Below are positions 1 to 9,928 of a DNA stretch of 64,000 bases, one piece after another. The position numbers and the translations under genes were made by a program. Position 1 is the first letter of the stretch, and each line of letters opens with the position of its first letter. The DNA is taken from positions 1 to 64,000 of the forward strand of contig JADLDO010000006.1 of the NCBI GenBank assembly GCA_020846635.1. Direction: 5' to 3'. Origin of the DNA: Caldilineaceae bacterium (lineage in GTDB: Bacteria > Chloroflexota > Anaerolineae > Caldilineales > Caldilineaceae). The notes under the pieces are model-generated. The model had not been told where the DNA came from, did not search any database, and saw nothing but the letters and a program-made list of their open reading frames with translations.

Positions 1-944
<944 letters not shown>

Positions 945-961
945 ATGCCTTGCTCCTTAAA

Positions 962-1030
962 TTGCGTGAGATATTGCGTGAGATTAGGTTGCGTGAGATT
1001 CAGAAGTATAGAAGTATGGAAGTGTAGAGT
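962..1030. repeat. Two short direct-repeat sets in the 5' leader of the binding-protein gene
   Basis: TTGCGTGAGAT occurs three times (962-972, 974-984, 989-999). It is followed by three imperfect copies of GAAGTATA between about 1003 and 1026. All lie between the predicted transcription start near 1072 and the ATG at 944, so they would be in the untranslated leader. Confidence 0.6.
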
Positions 1031-1078
1031 AGAAACGGGTGAAAATCTCAGGTCAGAAGCACCGGAGTATAAGCAGAT

Positions 1079-1112
1079 AGTATAGGTGAAAAAATGAGGT
1101 TGTGTCAACCTC
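1079..1112 (-). promoter_or_regulatory. Promoter with overlapping palindromic operator for the binding-protein gene
   Basis: On the minus strand a TTGACA -35 (1103-1108) and TATACT -10 (1079-1084) are separated by 18 bp. A perfect inverted repeat, GAGGTTG-TGT-CAACCTC (1096-1112), covers the -35 box, the usual place for a repressor site. The predicted leader is about 128 nt. Confidence 0.65.
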
Positions 1113-1161
1113 GCAAAAAGTGCGTTCAGGCGAGATGCTTTATCATCTGAGCGCAAGAGTA

Positions 1162-1170
1162 TGGTATAAT
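1162..1170 (+). promoter_or_regulatory. Extended -10 promoter upstream of coaE
   Basis: TGGTATAAT at 1162-1170 is an extended -10 (TGn plus perfect TATAAT). No good -35 is visible 17 bp upstream, as expected for this class. coaE starts at 1244. Confidence 0.5.
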
Positions 1171-1243
1171 TGGCGCTTCACTTAGTGATTCGCTATCTGT
1201 TATTTTCTATGATCAAACTGCAATTTGTTGTGCCAGAGAATCT

Positions 1244-1975
1244 ATGACTGCCAATTCCCTTGTAATCGGCTTGACGGGCAATATTGCCACGGGCAAGAGT
1301 ACAGTGTTGGAGTACCTCGCGCGGCTCGGTGCCTATATCATTGACGCAGACAAGTTGGCGCACCAAGCCTTGACCCCAGAAGGCCCTGCTTATCAGGCTG
1401 TGATCGGGGAATTTGGTTCTGCGATCCTGAATGCCGATAAGACGGTCAACCGTAAGGCATTAGGCTCAATTGTCTTTAAGAATGCGGATCTGCTCAACAA
1501 ACTGGAGCAGATTGTCCATCCCGCGGTCTTTGATATGACCTTGAAACTGGTGGAGGCTTCGCCTTCCAGCGTGATTGTCTTGGAGGCAGTCAAGCTATTG
1601 GAAGCCGGGCCGATGTTCTCACAATGTGATGAGGTCTGGGTTGTGACAGCGCGGCCAGAGGTGCAACTGCGGCGTTTGATGGAGACACGGGGGATGGACG
1701 AGCCCACCGCACGCCAGCGAATGGGGATGCAATCACCCCAGGCGGCGAAGATTAATCAGGCCGACCGCGTCATTGACAACAGCGGCACACTGGAGGAGTT
1801 GTATGCACAACTGGACGAGATTTGGGCTGCTTTGAAAGTAGCCTATCCCAGGCGCATGGCGCGACTTTCCATCCCGGCTGCCGTAGAGCTTAATCAAGCG
1901 GGGGCCACGCCAGCCGACCACAACGCCGGTGTGAATACCGGCGCGAGTAACGGGGGTGAGAGGTCACACCCATGA
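1244..1975 (+). CDS. coaE: Dephospho-CoA kinase
   Basis: Catalyses the last step of coenzyme A synthesis, ATP-dependent phosphorylation of the ribose 3'-hydroxyl of dephospho-CoA in the cytoplasm. Residues 9-20 contain the P-loop GLTGNIATGKST. The family DAD motif follows at 34-36, and HPAVF marks the CoA/lid region. At 243 residues it is about 40 longer than typical; the extra length is a C-terminal tail rich in Ala, Gly and Asn after about residue 205 with no recognisable domain. The last four bases overlap the start of the next gene (ATGA), indicating translational coupling. Confidence 0.95.
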   Translation: MTANSLVIGLTGNIATGKSTVLEYLARLGAYIIDADKLAHQALTPEGPAYQAVIGEFGSAILNADKTVNRKALGSIVFKNADLLNKLEQIVHPAVFDMTLKLVEASPSSVIVLEAVKLLEAGPMFSQCDEVWVVTARPEVQLRRLMETRGMDEPTARQRMGMQSPQAAKINQADRVIDNSGTLEELYAQLDEIWAALKVAYPRRMARLSIPAAVELNQAGATPADHNAGVNTGASNGGERSHP

Positions 1976-2163
1976 ACGGGATTCGGCGATTCTGGGATAC
2001 TCATCCGGTGCTTTCCAATTGGATTGTGCTGGCGATTGGCATGGTGGTGATTCTCTATTTTAGCGCGCGCCATGTGGGCTTTTTGCCCGGTCAATGGGCT
2101 GCGCTGATGGGGGCGACCGTGGTGCTGGCAGGATTATGCGCCTGGATCATCAGTTGGGAATGA
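1972..2163 (+). CDS. Small two-helix membrane protein
   Basis: 63 residues with two hydrophobic segments (about 17-35 and 40-61) separated by a short FLPGQW turn. Its ATG overlaps the coaE stop by 4 bp, so it is probably translated by coupling. I do not recognise a family. The basic N-terminus (NGIRRFW) suggests it stays inside the cell. It could be a small inner-membrane accessory protein, but nothing in the sequence assigns a role. Confidence 0.65.
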   Translation: MNGIRRFWDTHPVLSNWIVLAIGMVVILYFSARHVGFLPGQWAALMGATVVLAGLCAWIISWE

Positions 2164-2248
2164 AATAATTTACACGGGCATGGCACTGGCATGATCCCGT
2201 TCATGAACTGGCGATTTCAGCGTGGATTTGAAGTGAGAACGGAAAAAT

Positions 2249-3370
2249 ATGAGTAAGCGTGACTATTATGAGGTCTTGGGAGTGGAGCGCGATGCCGATA
2301 AGGATGCGCTAAAAAGAGCTTTCCGCAAGCTCGCCCAAAAGTACCACCCCGATGTGAATAAGACCCCAGAGGCCGAGTCTCTTTTTAAGGAGATCAACGA
2401 GGCCTATCAAGTGTTGAACGACGACCAGAAGCGAGCGGCTTATGATCGTTTTGGGCACGATGGGCTGCAAGGGGCCGGCTTCAACGATTTCAATGGCGGG
2501 TTTGGCGATCTGAGCAGCATTTTTGAAGAGATATTTGGTGGCTTTGGGCAAACCAGCGCGCGCAGCCGTCGCCAACCGCGTGCGGGCGCAGATTTGCGAA
2601 CCGATGTACGCCTCACCTTTGAAGAGGCGATCTTTGGCACCGAGCGGGATTTGGATATTCCACGGCTTGAGGTCTGTGACCGCTGTAAGGGCAGCGGCGC
2701 TGAACCGCCGACATCGCCCGTTACCTGTTCCACCTGTAACGGTGCAGGAGAGGTGCGCCGTCGCCAGCAAAGCCCGCTCTTTGGCGCGGTCATCACGGCA
2801 ACGACCTGCCCCACCTGCAACGGCACAGGAGAGGTCATCCCCTCGCCTTGTACAAAGTGCAATGGCAACAAGCGCATCCGCATCAATCGCAAGATTAATG
2901 TGAAGATTCCTGCGGGCGTGGATGATGGTACGCGCATCCGCTTGCCAGGTGAGGGAGAGGCGGGCCAATTGGGGGGGCCTCCCGGCAATCTCTATGTGGT
3001 GATTGAGGTTGATCCCCATCCCGTCTTTACACGCAACCAATTCGATGTGCATATCGACCTGCCCATCAACATCGCCCAGGCCGCGTTGGGTGCAACCGTG
3101 AAGGTGCCGACGCTGGAGGGTGGGCAGCAAGAGGTGGACATTCCGGCGGCGACGCAATCGGGGCGGCAAATCACGCTGCGTGGGATCGGCGTGCCGAAGC
3201 TGCAACGGAGCGGGCGCGGCGACATGATCATTACGGTGAAGGTGATGACACCCACCAATTTGAACAATGAGCAGAAACAGCTTTTGCGCGACCTGGCAAA
3301 GACCTTTGGCGATCACAATGTGGAGTCCCAGCACAAGGGCTTTTTCGACCGGATTTTTGGCAGCGATTAA
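2249..3370 (+). CDS. dnaJ: Chaperone protein DnaJ (Hsp40)
   Basis: Co-chaperone that delivers unfolded protein to DnaK and stimulates its ATPase. Order of domains: J domain 1-70 with HPD at 33-35; Gly/Phe region about 72-100; zinc-binding domain with four repeats [24 protein letters not shown] and CTKCNGNK; then the two C-terminal substrate-binding barrels. The fourth repeat ends GNK rather than GxG, a common variation. At 373 residues it has normal length for type I DnaJ. grpE and dnaK are not in the window. A strong intrinsic terminator follows at 3432-3468. Confidence 0.97.
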   Translation: MSKRDYYEVLGVERDADKDALKRAFRKLAQKYHPDVNKTPEAESLFKEINEAYQVLNDDQKRAAYDRFGHDGLQGAGFNDFNGGFGDLSSIFEEIFGGFGQTSARSRRQPRAGADLRTDVRLTFEEAIFGTERDLDIPRLEVCDRCKGSGAEPPTSPVTCSTCNGAGEVRRRQQSPLFGAVITATTCPTCNGTGEVIPSPCTKCNGNKRIRINRKINVKIPAGVDDGTRIRLPGEGEAGQLGGPPGNLYVVIEVDPHPVFTRNQFDVHIDLPINIAQAALGATVKVPTLEGGQQEVDIPAATQSGRQITLRGIGVPKLQRSGRGDMIITVKVMTPTNLNNEQKQLLRDLAKTFGDHNVESQHKGFFDRIFGSD

Positions 3371-3431
3371 AGCTATATGGGGCGTTCCCCGAATCGTGGT
3401 AACAGCGATGATTCGAAGATAGATGGAGAGA

Positions 3432-3468
3432 ACGGAGATCGGCAGCAGGCACGCCGGTCTCCGTTTTT
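3432..3468 (+). terminator. Intrinsic terminator after dnaJ
   Basis: A 12-bp stem (3432-3443 with 3453-3464, one G-U pair) and 9-nt loop are followed by a run of T. It separates dnaJ from prmA. Confidence 0.85.
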
Positions 3469-3515
3469 GCTGAAATTTCCCACTTTAGGTGGCAAGGCAG
3501 ATAGGTGAGCAAGAG

Positions 3516-4547
3516 ATGAGCGAACCCCAGGCGGTCCAGCCCGGTGAGATTTTGGAGATCAGCGTCGAGGTTGATTCGGAAGCCGCGGAAGCTGTGAGCG
3601 AACTCTTTAACCGCTATAACGGCGGCGGCTATGAAGAAGATAGTGAGGCGGGCGAAGCGAGCGGCGGGGGGGCAGTGATTGAGGCGACGGGCTTTGATGA
3701 TTTCAACCAGCCCATTGATGGTCAATACAAGGTCGTGGTCAAGACCTATCTCAAGCCTGGGCCGCGCGGCGAGGCGATCCGCCGCCAGATCGAGGAAGGG
3801 CTTTGGTATCTGGGCCGCATCTATCCGATCCCGGAGCCCCGTTTTACCCTCCTGCGCGAAGAAGATTGGGCGCACGCCTGGAAGAAATTTTACAAGCCCA
3901 TGCGCATCGGGCGGCGGGTGGTGCTCAAACCTAGTTGGGAGGAGTTTGCCCCTGAGCCGGATGATCTGGTGGTCGAGCTGGACCCAGGCATGGCTTTTGG
4001 TACGGGGCTGCACCCGACGACGCGCCTCTGTGTCGCTGCGCTGGAAGAGACAGTGCAGCCGGGGGATGAGGTATTGGATGTGGGCACAGGCAGCGGTGTG
4101 CTCTCGATTGTCGCCGCCAAGCTGGGGGCTGCGGCGATTGTCGCCACGGATATTGACCCGATTGCCGTGGATGTGACGCGCGAAAATGTCGAGATTAACG
4201 GGCTGATGCTGGCTCCGGCAGGTCTGATTGATGTGCGCCAGGAGAGTATTCCCACGGGGATGGCTGGCCGTTTTCAGGTGGTCGTTGCCAATATTCTTGC
4301 CGAGGTGATCGCCGGGTTGTTTGATAGTGCCTATGAGAATGTGCCGCTGCTCGAACCTTTGGCTGCCGACGGCACGATGATCCTTTCGGGCATTATCGAA
4401 GAACGCGCGTTTTTGGTGGAGGAGGCAGCGGCGCGGCATGGGCTGGCTGTGGTGCGGCGCAAGCAAGAGGGCGATTGGGTGGCGCTCTTTGTGAGAAGGA
4501 TGAAGGATGAGGGTTCATGCCACGATACTGAAGAAAGCAGGGAATGA
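3516..4547 (+). CDS. prmA: Ribosomal protein L11 methyltransferase
   Basis: Transfers methyl groups from AdoMet to ribosomal protein L11. The class I methyltransferase core has motif I VLDVGTGSGVLSI, an acidic ATDIDP after strand 2, and the family signature FGTGLHPTT just before the core. The N-terminal substrate-recognition domain (about 1-140) is longer than in short PrmA forms because of an acidic, glycine-rich insert (EEDSEAGEASGGG). I place the start at ATG 3516, preceded by GGTGAG; an in-frame GTG at 3489 would add nine residues. rsmE starts 6 bp after the stop, so the two RNA/ribosome modification genes form a unit. Confidence 0.92.
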   Translation: MSEPQAVQPGEILEISVEVDSEAAEAVSELFNRYNGGGYEEDSEAGEASGGGAVIEATGFDDFNQPIDGQYKVVVKTYLKPGPRGEAIRRQIEEGLWYLGRIYPIPEPRFTLLREEDWAHAWKKFYKPMRIGRRVVLKPSWEEFAPEPDDLVVELDPGMAFGTGLHPTTRLCVAALEETVQPGDEVLDVGTGSGVLSIVAAKLGAAAIVATDIDPIAVDVTRENVEINGLMLAPAGLIDVRQESIPTGMAGRFQVVVANILAEVIAGLFDSAYENVPLLEPLAADGTMILSGIIEERAFLVEEAAARHGLAVVRRKQEGDWVALFVRRMKDEGSCHDTEESRE

Positions 4548-4553
4548 TCCGCA

Positions 4554-5435
4554 ATGCAACGTTTCTTTATGCCGGCCCTTCTGCCTGCTGTGGGCGAGAT
4601 TATTTCGCTAGGCCCGCTGCATCACCAGTTGCGGAGCGTTTTGCGCGCGCAGCCTGGCACGCAATTTCTGCTGCTGGACAACCAGGGCGGCGAGCGGCTG
4701 ATGGAGGTGGTCAGCGTCGAGCGGCGTGATACGACTGCGCGTGTGGCGGAAGTGCGCCCAGCCGCGCCGGAGCCTGCGGTGGCGGTGACGCTCTATCAAT
4801 GTGTGCTCAAGTTGGACAAGTTAGAATGGGTTTGGCAGAAGGCGACCGAGTTGGGAGTGACAACCCTTGTCCCTGTGATCAGCCGGCGCACCGTGGCGCG
4901 CGCTGGGCGCACGCTGCAAGCCAAACAAGCACGCTGGGAGGCGATTGTGCGCGAGGCTGCGGAGCAATGTGGGCGCGGCGGCTTGCCGGTCATCGCACCG
5001 AGTGTCAGCCTTGCCGAAGCCTTCACGAGCGCACCCGGGACGCGGTTGCTGCCCTGGGAAGAAGCGGGAGGGAATCCGGGTCTGCTGCATGCGTTGGCAC
5101 AGGCTGCACAGCCCATCGACGCCGTGAGCCTGTTGATCGGGCCAGAGGGGGGCTTAGAGGCCGGCGAGGTAGAGCAAGCGCGCGCGGATGGGTGGCAGGT
5201 TGTATCGCTAGGGCAGCGTATCTTGCGCGCGGAGACAGCGGCAGTAGCGACGATAACCGTGGTCAGGGCTGCGCTTGGCGATTTGGGGGATGCGGCGTCG
5301 GTCAAGGTGGGCGCTTCCGCTGAGGCGATTCAGAATAATGGGAATCCGCGGGACAGTGATGCTGCGGACGCTGGTGATAAAGTAAAAGGTGGGGAGCCGG
5401 ATAGTGTAGGGAGTACTACAGTTAATAGCGTTTGA
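4554..5435 (+). CDS. rsmE: 16S rRNA (uracil-1498-N3)-methyltransferase
   Basis: SPOUT-class enzyme that methylates N3 of U1498 in 16S rRNA. The N-terminal PUA-like domain spans about 1-75 and the knot domain follows. Diagnostic motifs are the AdoMet-binding loop LIGPEGGLEAGEVEQA and the knot LGQRILRAETA. The family usually ends near residue 245; here about 45 additional polar residues (Asp, Asn, Gly, Ser rich) follow and look disordered. The end of the gene carries the -35 of the trxB promoter, so rsmE closes its operon without a clear hairpin. Confidence 0.93.
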   Translation: MQRFFMPALLPAVGEIISLGPLHHQLRSVLRAQPGTQFLLLDNQGGERLMEVVSVERRDTTARVAEVRPAAPEPAVAVTLYQCVLKLDKLEWVWQKATELGVTTLVPVISRRTVARAGRTLQAKQARWEAIVREAAEQCGRGGLPVIAPSVSLAEAFTSAPGTRLLPWEEAGGNPGLLHALAQAAQPIDAVSLLIGPEGGLEAGEVEQARADGWQVVSLGQRILRAETAAVATITVVRAALGDLGDAASVKVGASAEAIQNNGNPRDSDAADAGDKVKGGEPDSVGSTTVNSV

Positions 5436-5480
5436 CTGGGTTATACTCTGGGTATATAATGCACTATAGAAAGTATAGTG
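5432..5480 (+). promoter_or_regulatory. Strong promoter plus palindromic operator for trxB
   Basis: TTGACT (5432-5437) and TATAAT (5455-5460) are spaced by exactly 17 bp, close to the sigma-70 consensus. A perfect inverted repeat, CACTATA-GAAAG-TATAGTG (5462-5480), begins two bases after the -10 and covers the expected transcription start near 5467. Confidence 0.75.
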
Positions 5481-5606
5481 GAAAGATGCAGTGAGAAAAT
5501 ATAACGAGGTTTCCCCAGAAGATTTGACCCTTGCGAGCTTTATTTGGGCACAAGGAGGGGAGAAACCGCGTCAGATAAGCAACAAGATAGGAGAGGGTTT
5601 CTAAAA

Positions 5607-6644
5607 ATGGCAACAGGACAAGCTTCTACAAACGGGCATGTGGGGCATAGGCCCGTCGAAGATGTGATCGTCATCGGCAGCGGGCCGGCAGGCTTCACCG
5701 CGGGACTATATACGGCGCGTGCCAACCTGAACCCGTTGTTGATTACGGGCAATGATTACGGCGGGCAGGTGAGCATTACCTATGAGGTGGAAAACTATCC
5801 CGGCTTTCCAGAGAGCTTGAGCGGGCCGGAACTAGTGGAAAAGATGAAGCTCCAGGCGGAGAAATTTGGGACGCGGGTCGAGTTTGACTATGTCTCCGAG
5901 ATTGACGTGGAGAGCCATCCTTTTGTGGTACGCACAGCCAACGGCAAGGAATATGTCACCAAGTCGATCATCCTGGCGACGGGTGCTCGCCCCCGTTATC
6001 TGGAGATTCCCGGCGAGCAGGAATATACGGGCAAAGGGGTCAGCTACTGCGCTACCTGTGACGGCTTTTTCTTCCGCGGCAAGGATGTGATCGTGGTGGG
6101 CGGCGGAGACAGCGCGGTGGAGGAGGCGCTCTTCCTGACCAAGTTTGCCTCGCGCGTGCGCGTGCTCCATCGCCGCGATCAACTGCGCGCCAGCAAAATT
6201 TTGCAGGATCGCGCCTTTAGCAATGAGAAGATCGAGTTTGTCTGGAACACGGTCGTCAATGAGGTGTTGGGAGATGCCGAGGGCAAGGTGCGCGGCGTCG
6301 TGATCCAAAACACTGAAACGGGCGTGGTCAGCGAGTTGCAGACAGATGGCGTTTTTATCTTTGTCGGACATCTGCCCAACAACCAGCTTCTTCAAGAAAA
6401 GTTCGAACTGGACGAGGATGGTCATTTAATCGTCGATACGAAGATGCGGACGAATGTGCCTGGCGTTTTTGCCGCGGGCGAAATCATGGACAAGGTCTTT
6501 AAGCAGGTGGCGACCAGTGTAGGCCAGGGCTGTGCCGCGGCGATGCAGACCGAACGCTGGTTGGCCGATTTTGAAGCGCATGGCTTCGAGGGCATGGAAG
6601 ACCCGCGCGTCTTCCGGCTGCCGCAGCAGAGAGTTACTGTTTAG
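5607..6644 (+). CDS. trxB: Thioredoxin reductase
   Basis: FAD enzyme that passes electrons from NADPH to thioredoxin in the cytoplasm. With start ATG 5607 (ribosome site TAGGAGAGG) it has 345 residues. The FAD site GSGPAG lies at 24-29, the redox-active pair C148-A-T-C151 is in the usual place, and the NADPH site [13 protein letters not shown] follows. The second FAD segment, VFAAGEIMD, has Glu where GD is typical, a minor variation. An in-frame TTG at 5544 is less likely because the 21 added residues fall outside the family start. No thioredoxin gene is adjacent. Confidence 0.94.
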   Translation: MATGQASTNGHVGHRPVEDVIVIGSGPAGFTAGLYTARANLNPLLITGNDYGGQVSITYEVENYPGFPESLSGPELVEKMKLQAEKFGTRVEFDYVSEIDVESHPFVVRTANGKEYVTKSIILATGARPRYLEIPGEQEYTGKGVSYCATCDGFFFRGKDVIVVGGGDSAVEEALFLTKFASRVRVLHRRDQLRASKILQDRAFSNEKIEFVWNTVVNEVLGDAEGKVRGVVIQNTETGVVSELQTDGVFIFVGHLPNNQLLQEKFELDEDGHLIVDTKMRTNVPGVFAAGEIMDKVFKQVATSVGQGCAAAMQTERWLADFEAHGFEGMEDPRVFRLPQQRVTV

Positions 6645-6735
6645 CAGGATTCGGCTTCGAACAACTCAATTTCGTATGGTTCGGCAGCGTTTGCATGACG
6701 CGTCGCCATAGATTGCTTCTATAGCAGTGTACCCA

Positions 6736-6794
6736 GGGGATTCCTCCCGTGTCGGAATGACAGCCTTTGTCACGCTGGCGCAGGAGGAATCCCC
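6736..6794. repeat. Perfectly symmetric compound inverted repeat upstream of murJ
   Basis: A 12-bp arm GGGGATTCCTCC (6736-6747) pairs with 6783-6794. Exactly centred inside is a second perfect 5-bp repeat TGACA/TGTCA (6758-6762 and 6768-6772), with 10 nt on each side. The stretch TCGGAATGACA resembles a dispersed intergenic repeat seen in many bacterial genomes (recollection, unchecked). It lies between trxB and murJ and could also act as a terminator for trxB. Confidence 0.65.
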
Positions 6795-6812
6795 TTCTCT
6801 ATTCCCCCTCTA

Positions 6813-6821
6813 TGTTACAAT
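6813..6821 (+). promoter_or_regulatory. Extended -10 placing murJ on a leaderless mRNA
   Basis: TGTTACAAT (6813-6821) is an extended -10 ending 7 bp before the murJ ATG at 6829, and no ribosome binding site lies between. Transcription would begin at or next to the start codon. Confidence 0.45.
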
Positions 6822-6828
6822 CCGTGGC

Positions 6829-8445
6829 ATGAGTGAACCGGAGCAGCTTGCGAATGTAGAAAGTCCAGCGGCTGTCCAGCCGGGTTTGGCGGGCAGCGCC
6901 TCGCTGCTGGCGATGGGCAGCGCAGCCAGCCGGATTCTTGGGCTGGCGCGCGAGGTGATGATCAATACGCTCTTTGGGGCGACCGGTGAAGTGAGCGCGT
7001 TTCGCATCGCCAGCCAAGTGCCGCTGATGCTCTATGATTTCCTGATCGGCGGGATGTTGAGCGCAGCCCTGGTTCCTGTCCTGAGCCAATATGCCCAACG
7101 GCGTGATCGTGGCGAATTTGGCCGGTTGGTCGGTATATTGGCGACAATCCTGGGCGCACTGTTGTTGTTCTTGGTTGGGTTGCTACAACTCTTTGCGCCA
7201 CAGCTTACTCGGTTGCTGGCGCGCGGCTTCGAGGATGATCCCGCGCTGCTGGCGTTGACGACCTACATGATCCAGCTGACATTGCCGGCTGTCTGGCTGC
7301 TCTGTATGGCCGGATTGGCTACGGCAGCCCTCTATGCACTTCAGCGTTTTTCGTTCCCTGCCCTAGCGACTGCGATTTACAATCTTGGCCTGTTGGTAAC
7401 TGCCCCCCTCTTGGCCCAGCAGTTGGGCATTGTCGCCCTGGTGGTGGGCATGGTGGTGGGCACTGCGGCGCAGCTTTCGGTGATGGCGTTCGACCTCTGG
7501 CGCGCGGGAATACGGCTGCGCCTTTGGGCTGATTGGCGGCATCCGGCACTGGCTCAGATTGTGCGCCTCTATCTGCCGATCGCGCTGGGGGTTGTGGTGA
7601 GCCTGTTCCAAGTGGGGCTGGATCGCCGTCTTGCTACGAGTACGCAGGCGGAAAGCGTTGCGTGGATGAGCAGCGCCACAACGCTGCAACAGATGCCGTT
7701 GGGGTTGATCAGCGTGGCGATCTCGATGGCCGCGCTGCCGCAGTTGAGCCAATTCTTTGCTCAGAAAGATGAGGCAAGCTACCGGGCGACGTTGGGGCGC
7801 GGGCTGCGCATGGTGCTGCTGCTGATTGTACCGGCGGCGATGCTGCTGTGGACGCTTGGCGAGCCGCTGATCCGGCTGCTTTTTGAGCATAACCAATTTA
7901 AGCCCACAGACACCGTTCAGGTGGCAGCCGCCTTGAATATCTATGTCGTGGGCATGATCTTTGCGGCGGTTGACTATCCCTTGAATTTCGCCTTTTATGC
8001 GCGTCACAACACAAGGCTGCCCGCTATTGTCGGGGTCATCAGTGTGGTTTTCTATCTGCTGGCAGCCTGGGCTTTATTGCAGCCGCTTGGCTATCTGGGG
8101 CTGGTTTGGGCAGACAGCGCCAAACAGATCGGCCATATGCTGATCATGCTCACGCTGCTAAACCGGCAGGTGGGAATGCGCCGGGAGATCCTGGGGCAAG
8201 GCACGCTTTGGATCGCGCTGGCGGGTGTGGGGGCGGGCCTGGCGACTTGGGCATTGACGCTGGGGCTCAACGGGCTGCTGGCTCCTGGATTGGGGCGTGA
8301 TCTGGCGCTGTTGGTTGGGGCAGGAGGTGGGGGGCTGCTCTGCTATGTGCTGGTCTTGCGCTGGGCGCGCCTGCCCGAGTTGGTATCGGTTGGCGCTTGG
8401 GCGCAGCACCGATTTGGGCGAGATACGCAGGAAAACGAAAGGTAG
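6829..8445 (+). CDS. murJ: Lipid II flippase MurJ (MviN family)
   Basis: Moves the peptidoglycan precursor lipid II across the cytoplasmic membrane. About 538 residues with some 14 hydrophobic segments, typical of MOP-superfamily flippases. The family start SAASRILGLAREVMINTLFG is present, as are the conserved Arg residues of helix 1-2 and the DFLIGGMLSAALVPVLSQ stretch. The start is set at ATG 6829, where similarity to MurJ begins; an upstream in-frame start would run through the inverted repeat. The luciferase-like gene begins 3 bp after the stop. Confidence 0.92.
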   Translation: MSEPEQLANVESPAAVQPGLAGSASLLAMGSAASRILGLAREVMINTLFGATGEVSAFRIASQVPLMLYDFLIGGMLSAALVPVLSQYAQRRDRGEFGRLVGILATILGALLLFLVGLLQLFAPQLTRLLARGFEDDPALLALTTYMIQLTLPAVWLLCMAGLATAALYALQRFSFPALATAIYNLGLLVTAPLLAQQLGIVALVVGMVVGTAAQLSVMAFDLWRAGIRLRLWADWRHPALAQIVRLYLPIALGVVVSLFQVGLDRRLATSTQAESVAWMSSATTLQQMPLGLISVAISMAALPQLSQFFAQKDEASYRATLGRGLRMVLLLIVPAAMLLWTLGEPLIRLLFEHNQFKPTDTVQVAAALNIYVVGMIFAAVDYPLNFAFYARHNTRLPAIVGVISVVFYLLAAWALLQPLGYLGLVWADSAKQIGHMLIMLTLLNRQVGMRREILGQGTLWIALAGVGAGLATWALTLGLNGLLAPGLGRDLALLVGAGGGGLLCYVLVLRWARLPELVSVGAWAQHRFGRDTQENER

Positions 8446-8448
8446 GGG

Positions 8449-9486
8449 ATGATGGAATTCGGTGTCTATAGTTTTGGAGAAGTCCCCGATGCTTCCGCGC
8501 GCAGCGCGGCACAACGGCTGCACGATCTGATTGAGGAGGTCGAATTGGCCGATCAGGTCGGGCTGGAGGTCTATGGGGTGGGTGAGCATCATCGCCCCGA
8601 CTTTACAGTCTCCGCGCCCGCAGTTGTGCTCGCGGCGGCAGCGGCACGCACCAAGCAGATTCGCCTGACGAGCGCGGTCACGGTGCTGAGTTCGGATGAC
8701 CCTGTGCGCGTCTTTCAGGACTTCGCCACCCTCGACCAACTTTCCGAAGGACGCGCCGAGATCATGGTCGGGCGCGGTTCCTTCATCGAGTCTTTTCCGC
8801 TCTTTGGCTATGACCTCGATGACTATGACGAACTCTTTGCCGAGAAGCTCGACCTGCTCTTAAAGCTGCGTAATTCGGAGCGGATCACTTGGGCAGGCAA
8901 GCACCGGGCGGCGTTGGACAACATGAGCATCTACCCGCGCCCTTTGCAGGAGCCGCTGCCGGTCTGGATTGCTGTCGGTGGCAGCCAACATTCGTTTGTG
9001 CGCGCGGGGATGCTCGGTTTGCCGTTGGCGGTTGCCATCATCGGCGGCTCATATGAGAACTTTGTGCCAATGGTGGAGCTTTATCGCGAGGCGGCGCGCA
9101 GAGCAGGACATGACCCGGCGCAGCTTCCGGTGAGCATCAACTCGCCTGCCTATATTGCTGATAGCTCGCAGCAAGCCGCGGACGAGGGCTATCCCCCCTA
9201 TGCCTTGATGATGAACCGGATCGGGCGTGAACGGGGTTGGGGGCCAATGAACCGCATGGGCTTTGAACAGCAGCGTTCGCTGCGCGGGGCTTTAGCCATT
9301 GGCAGCCCGCAGGAGGTGATCGAAAAGATGCTGCGCCAGTATGAACTTTTTGGACACCAGCGTTTTTTTGCCCAACTCAGCATTGGCCCGGTGCCACACG
9401 CACAGGTTATGCACGCGATCGAACTGCTTGGAACCGTGGTCGCACCCGCCGTACGCAAAGAGATTGAGCGTCACAAAGCGATGTAG
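8449..9486 (+). CDS. LLM-class flavin-dependent monooxygenase (bacterial luciferase-like)
   Basis: A TIM-barrel oxidoreductase of the luciferase-like family, 345 residues, expected to use reduced FMN or F420 and oxygen on an unknown substrate. Recognisable pieces: the start [10 protein letters not shown], the VGEHHRPDF histidine pair, the [15 protein letters not shown] strand, [17 protein letters not shown] and a late [12 protein letters not shown], all typical of the YhbW-like group. The start is ATG 8449 or 8452 behind GGTAGGGG. It lies 3 bp after murJ and may be cotranscribed. Nothing nearby indicates the substrate. Confidence 0.85.
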   Translation: MMEFGVYSFGEVPDASARSAAQRLHDLIEEVELADQVGLEVYGVGEHHRPDFTVSAPAVVLAAAAARTKQIRLTSAVTVLSSDDPVRVFQDFATLDQLSEGRAEIMVGRGSFIESFPLFGYDLDDYDELFAEKLDLLLKLRNSERITWAGKHRAALDNMSIYPRPLQEPLPVWIAVGGSQHSFVRAGMLGLPLAVAIIGGSYENFVPMVELYREAARRAGHDPAQLPVSINSPAYIADSSQQAADEGYPPYALMMNRIGRERGWGPMNRMGFEQQRSLRGALAIGSPQEVIEKMLRQYELFGHQRFFAQLSIGPVPHAQVMHAIELLGTVVAPAVRKEIERHKAM

Positions 9487-9518
9487 CCAACGGCAATTTC
9501 GCCTTTGACCAACCAGGT

Positions 9519-9547
9519 TTGATCTCGCGGTGCGTGGGGCGTATAAT
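9519..9547 (+). promoter_or_regulatory. Promoter for the small anchored protein at 9635
   Basis: TTGATC (9519-9524), 17-bp spacer, TATAAT (9542-9547). The bases after the -10, TTGACGCTT, closely match those after the coaE -10 (TTGGCGCTT). Confidence 0.6.
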
Positions 9548-9634
9548 TGACGCTTGGTGTGCTGGCATGATGCACAATGAGCAACTGCCTGGCACAAGGC
9601 AGCTATTCGAGATACGTATGAATCGAGGAAATTG

Positions 9635-9871
9635 ATGGCGAACGCAAGACGGCGCACACAACGCGCCAGCCGCACAGGTACTCGCAGCACGACAACACGT
9701 TCCGCCGGATCGGGCGCATCAGCCGCCACGATGGAAGCGGAGGAAGTGCGCGCGGGCAGGCGCGTCGATTGGGCGAATGAATTTGTCTATATCAACAAGG
9801 ATCTGCGCCAGCTTTTTATTGTTACGATTATTCTGTTTGTGCTGCTCTTTGTGGTGGGTTTCTTCCTATAG
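9635..9871 (+). CDS. Small tail-anchored membrane protein, unknown function
   Basis: 78 residues. The first 40 are basic and rich in Arg, Thr and Ser; residues 41-57 (VRAGRRVDWANEFVYIN) look folded; a single strongly hydrophobic helix (about 60-78) ends the protein. ATG 9635 follows GAGGAA. I do not recognise a family. The shape, a soluble N-terminus with a C-terminal anchor, suggests a small cytosol-facing membrane protein. Confidence 0.65.
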   Translation: MANARRRTQRASRTGTRSTTTRSAGSGASAATMEAEEVRAGRRVDWANEFVYINKDLRQLFIVTIILFVLLFVVGFFL

Positions 9872-9928
9872 GGCTGTAACCCATCCGGGTGCCTTTTGGG
9901 CGCGCACCTCTGGCGAGAGTCAATCGGG

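Noticed and set aside
2309..4466. Long open frames antisense to dnaJ and prmA (over 300 codons each)
   Set aside because: They mirror strongly coding plus-strand genes, have compositionally odd His/Arg/Leu-rich translations and no ribosome sites; they are shadows of the codon bias.
6736..6794. Possible insertion-sequence ends
   Set aside because: Only 35 bp lie between the 12-bp arms, there is no transposase frame and no target duplication is apparent; better described as a hairpin or miniature repeat.
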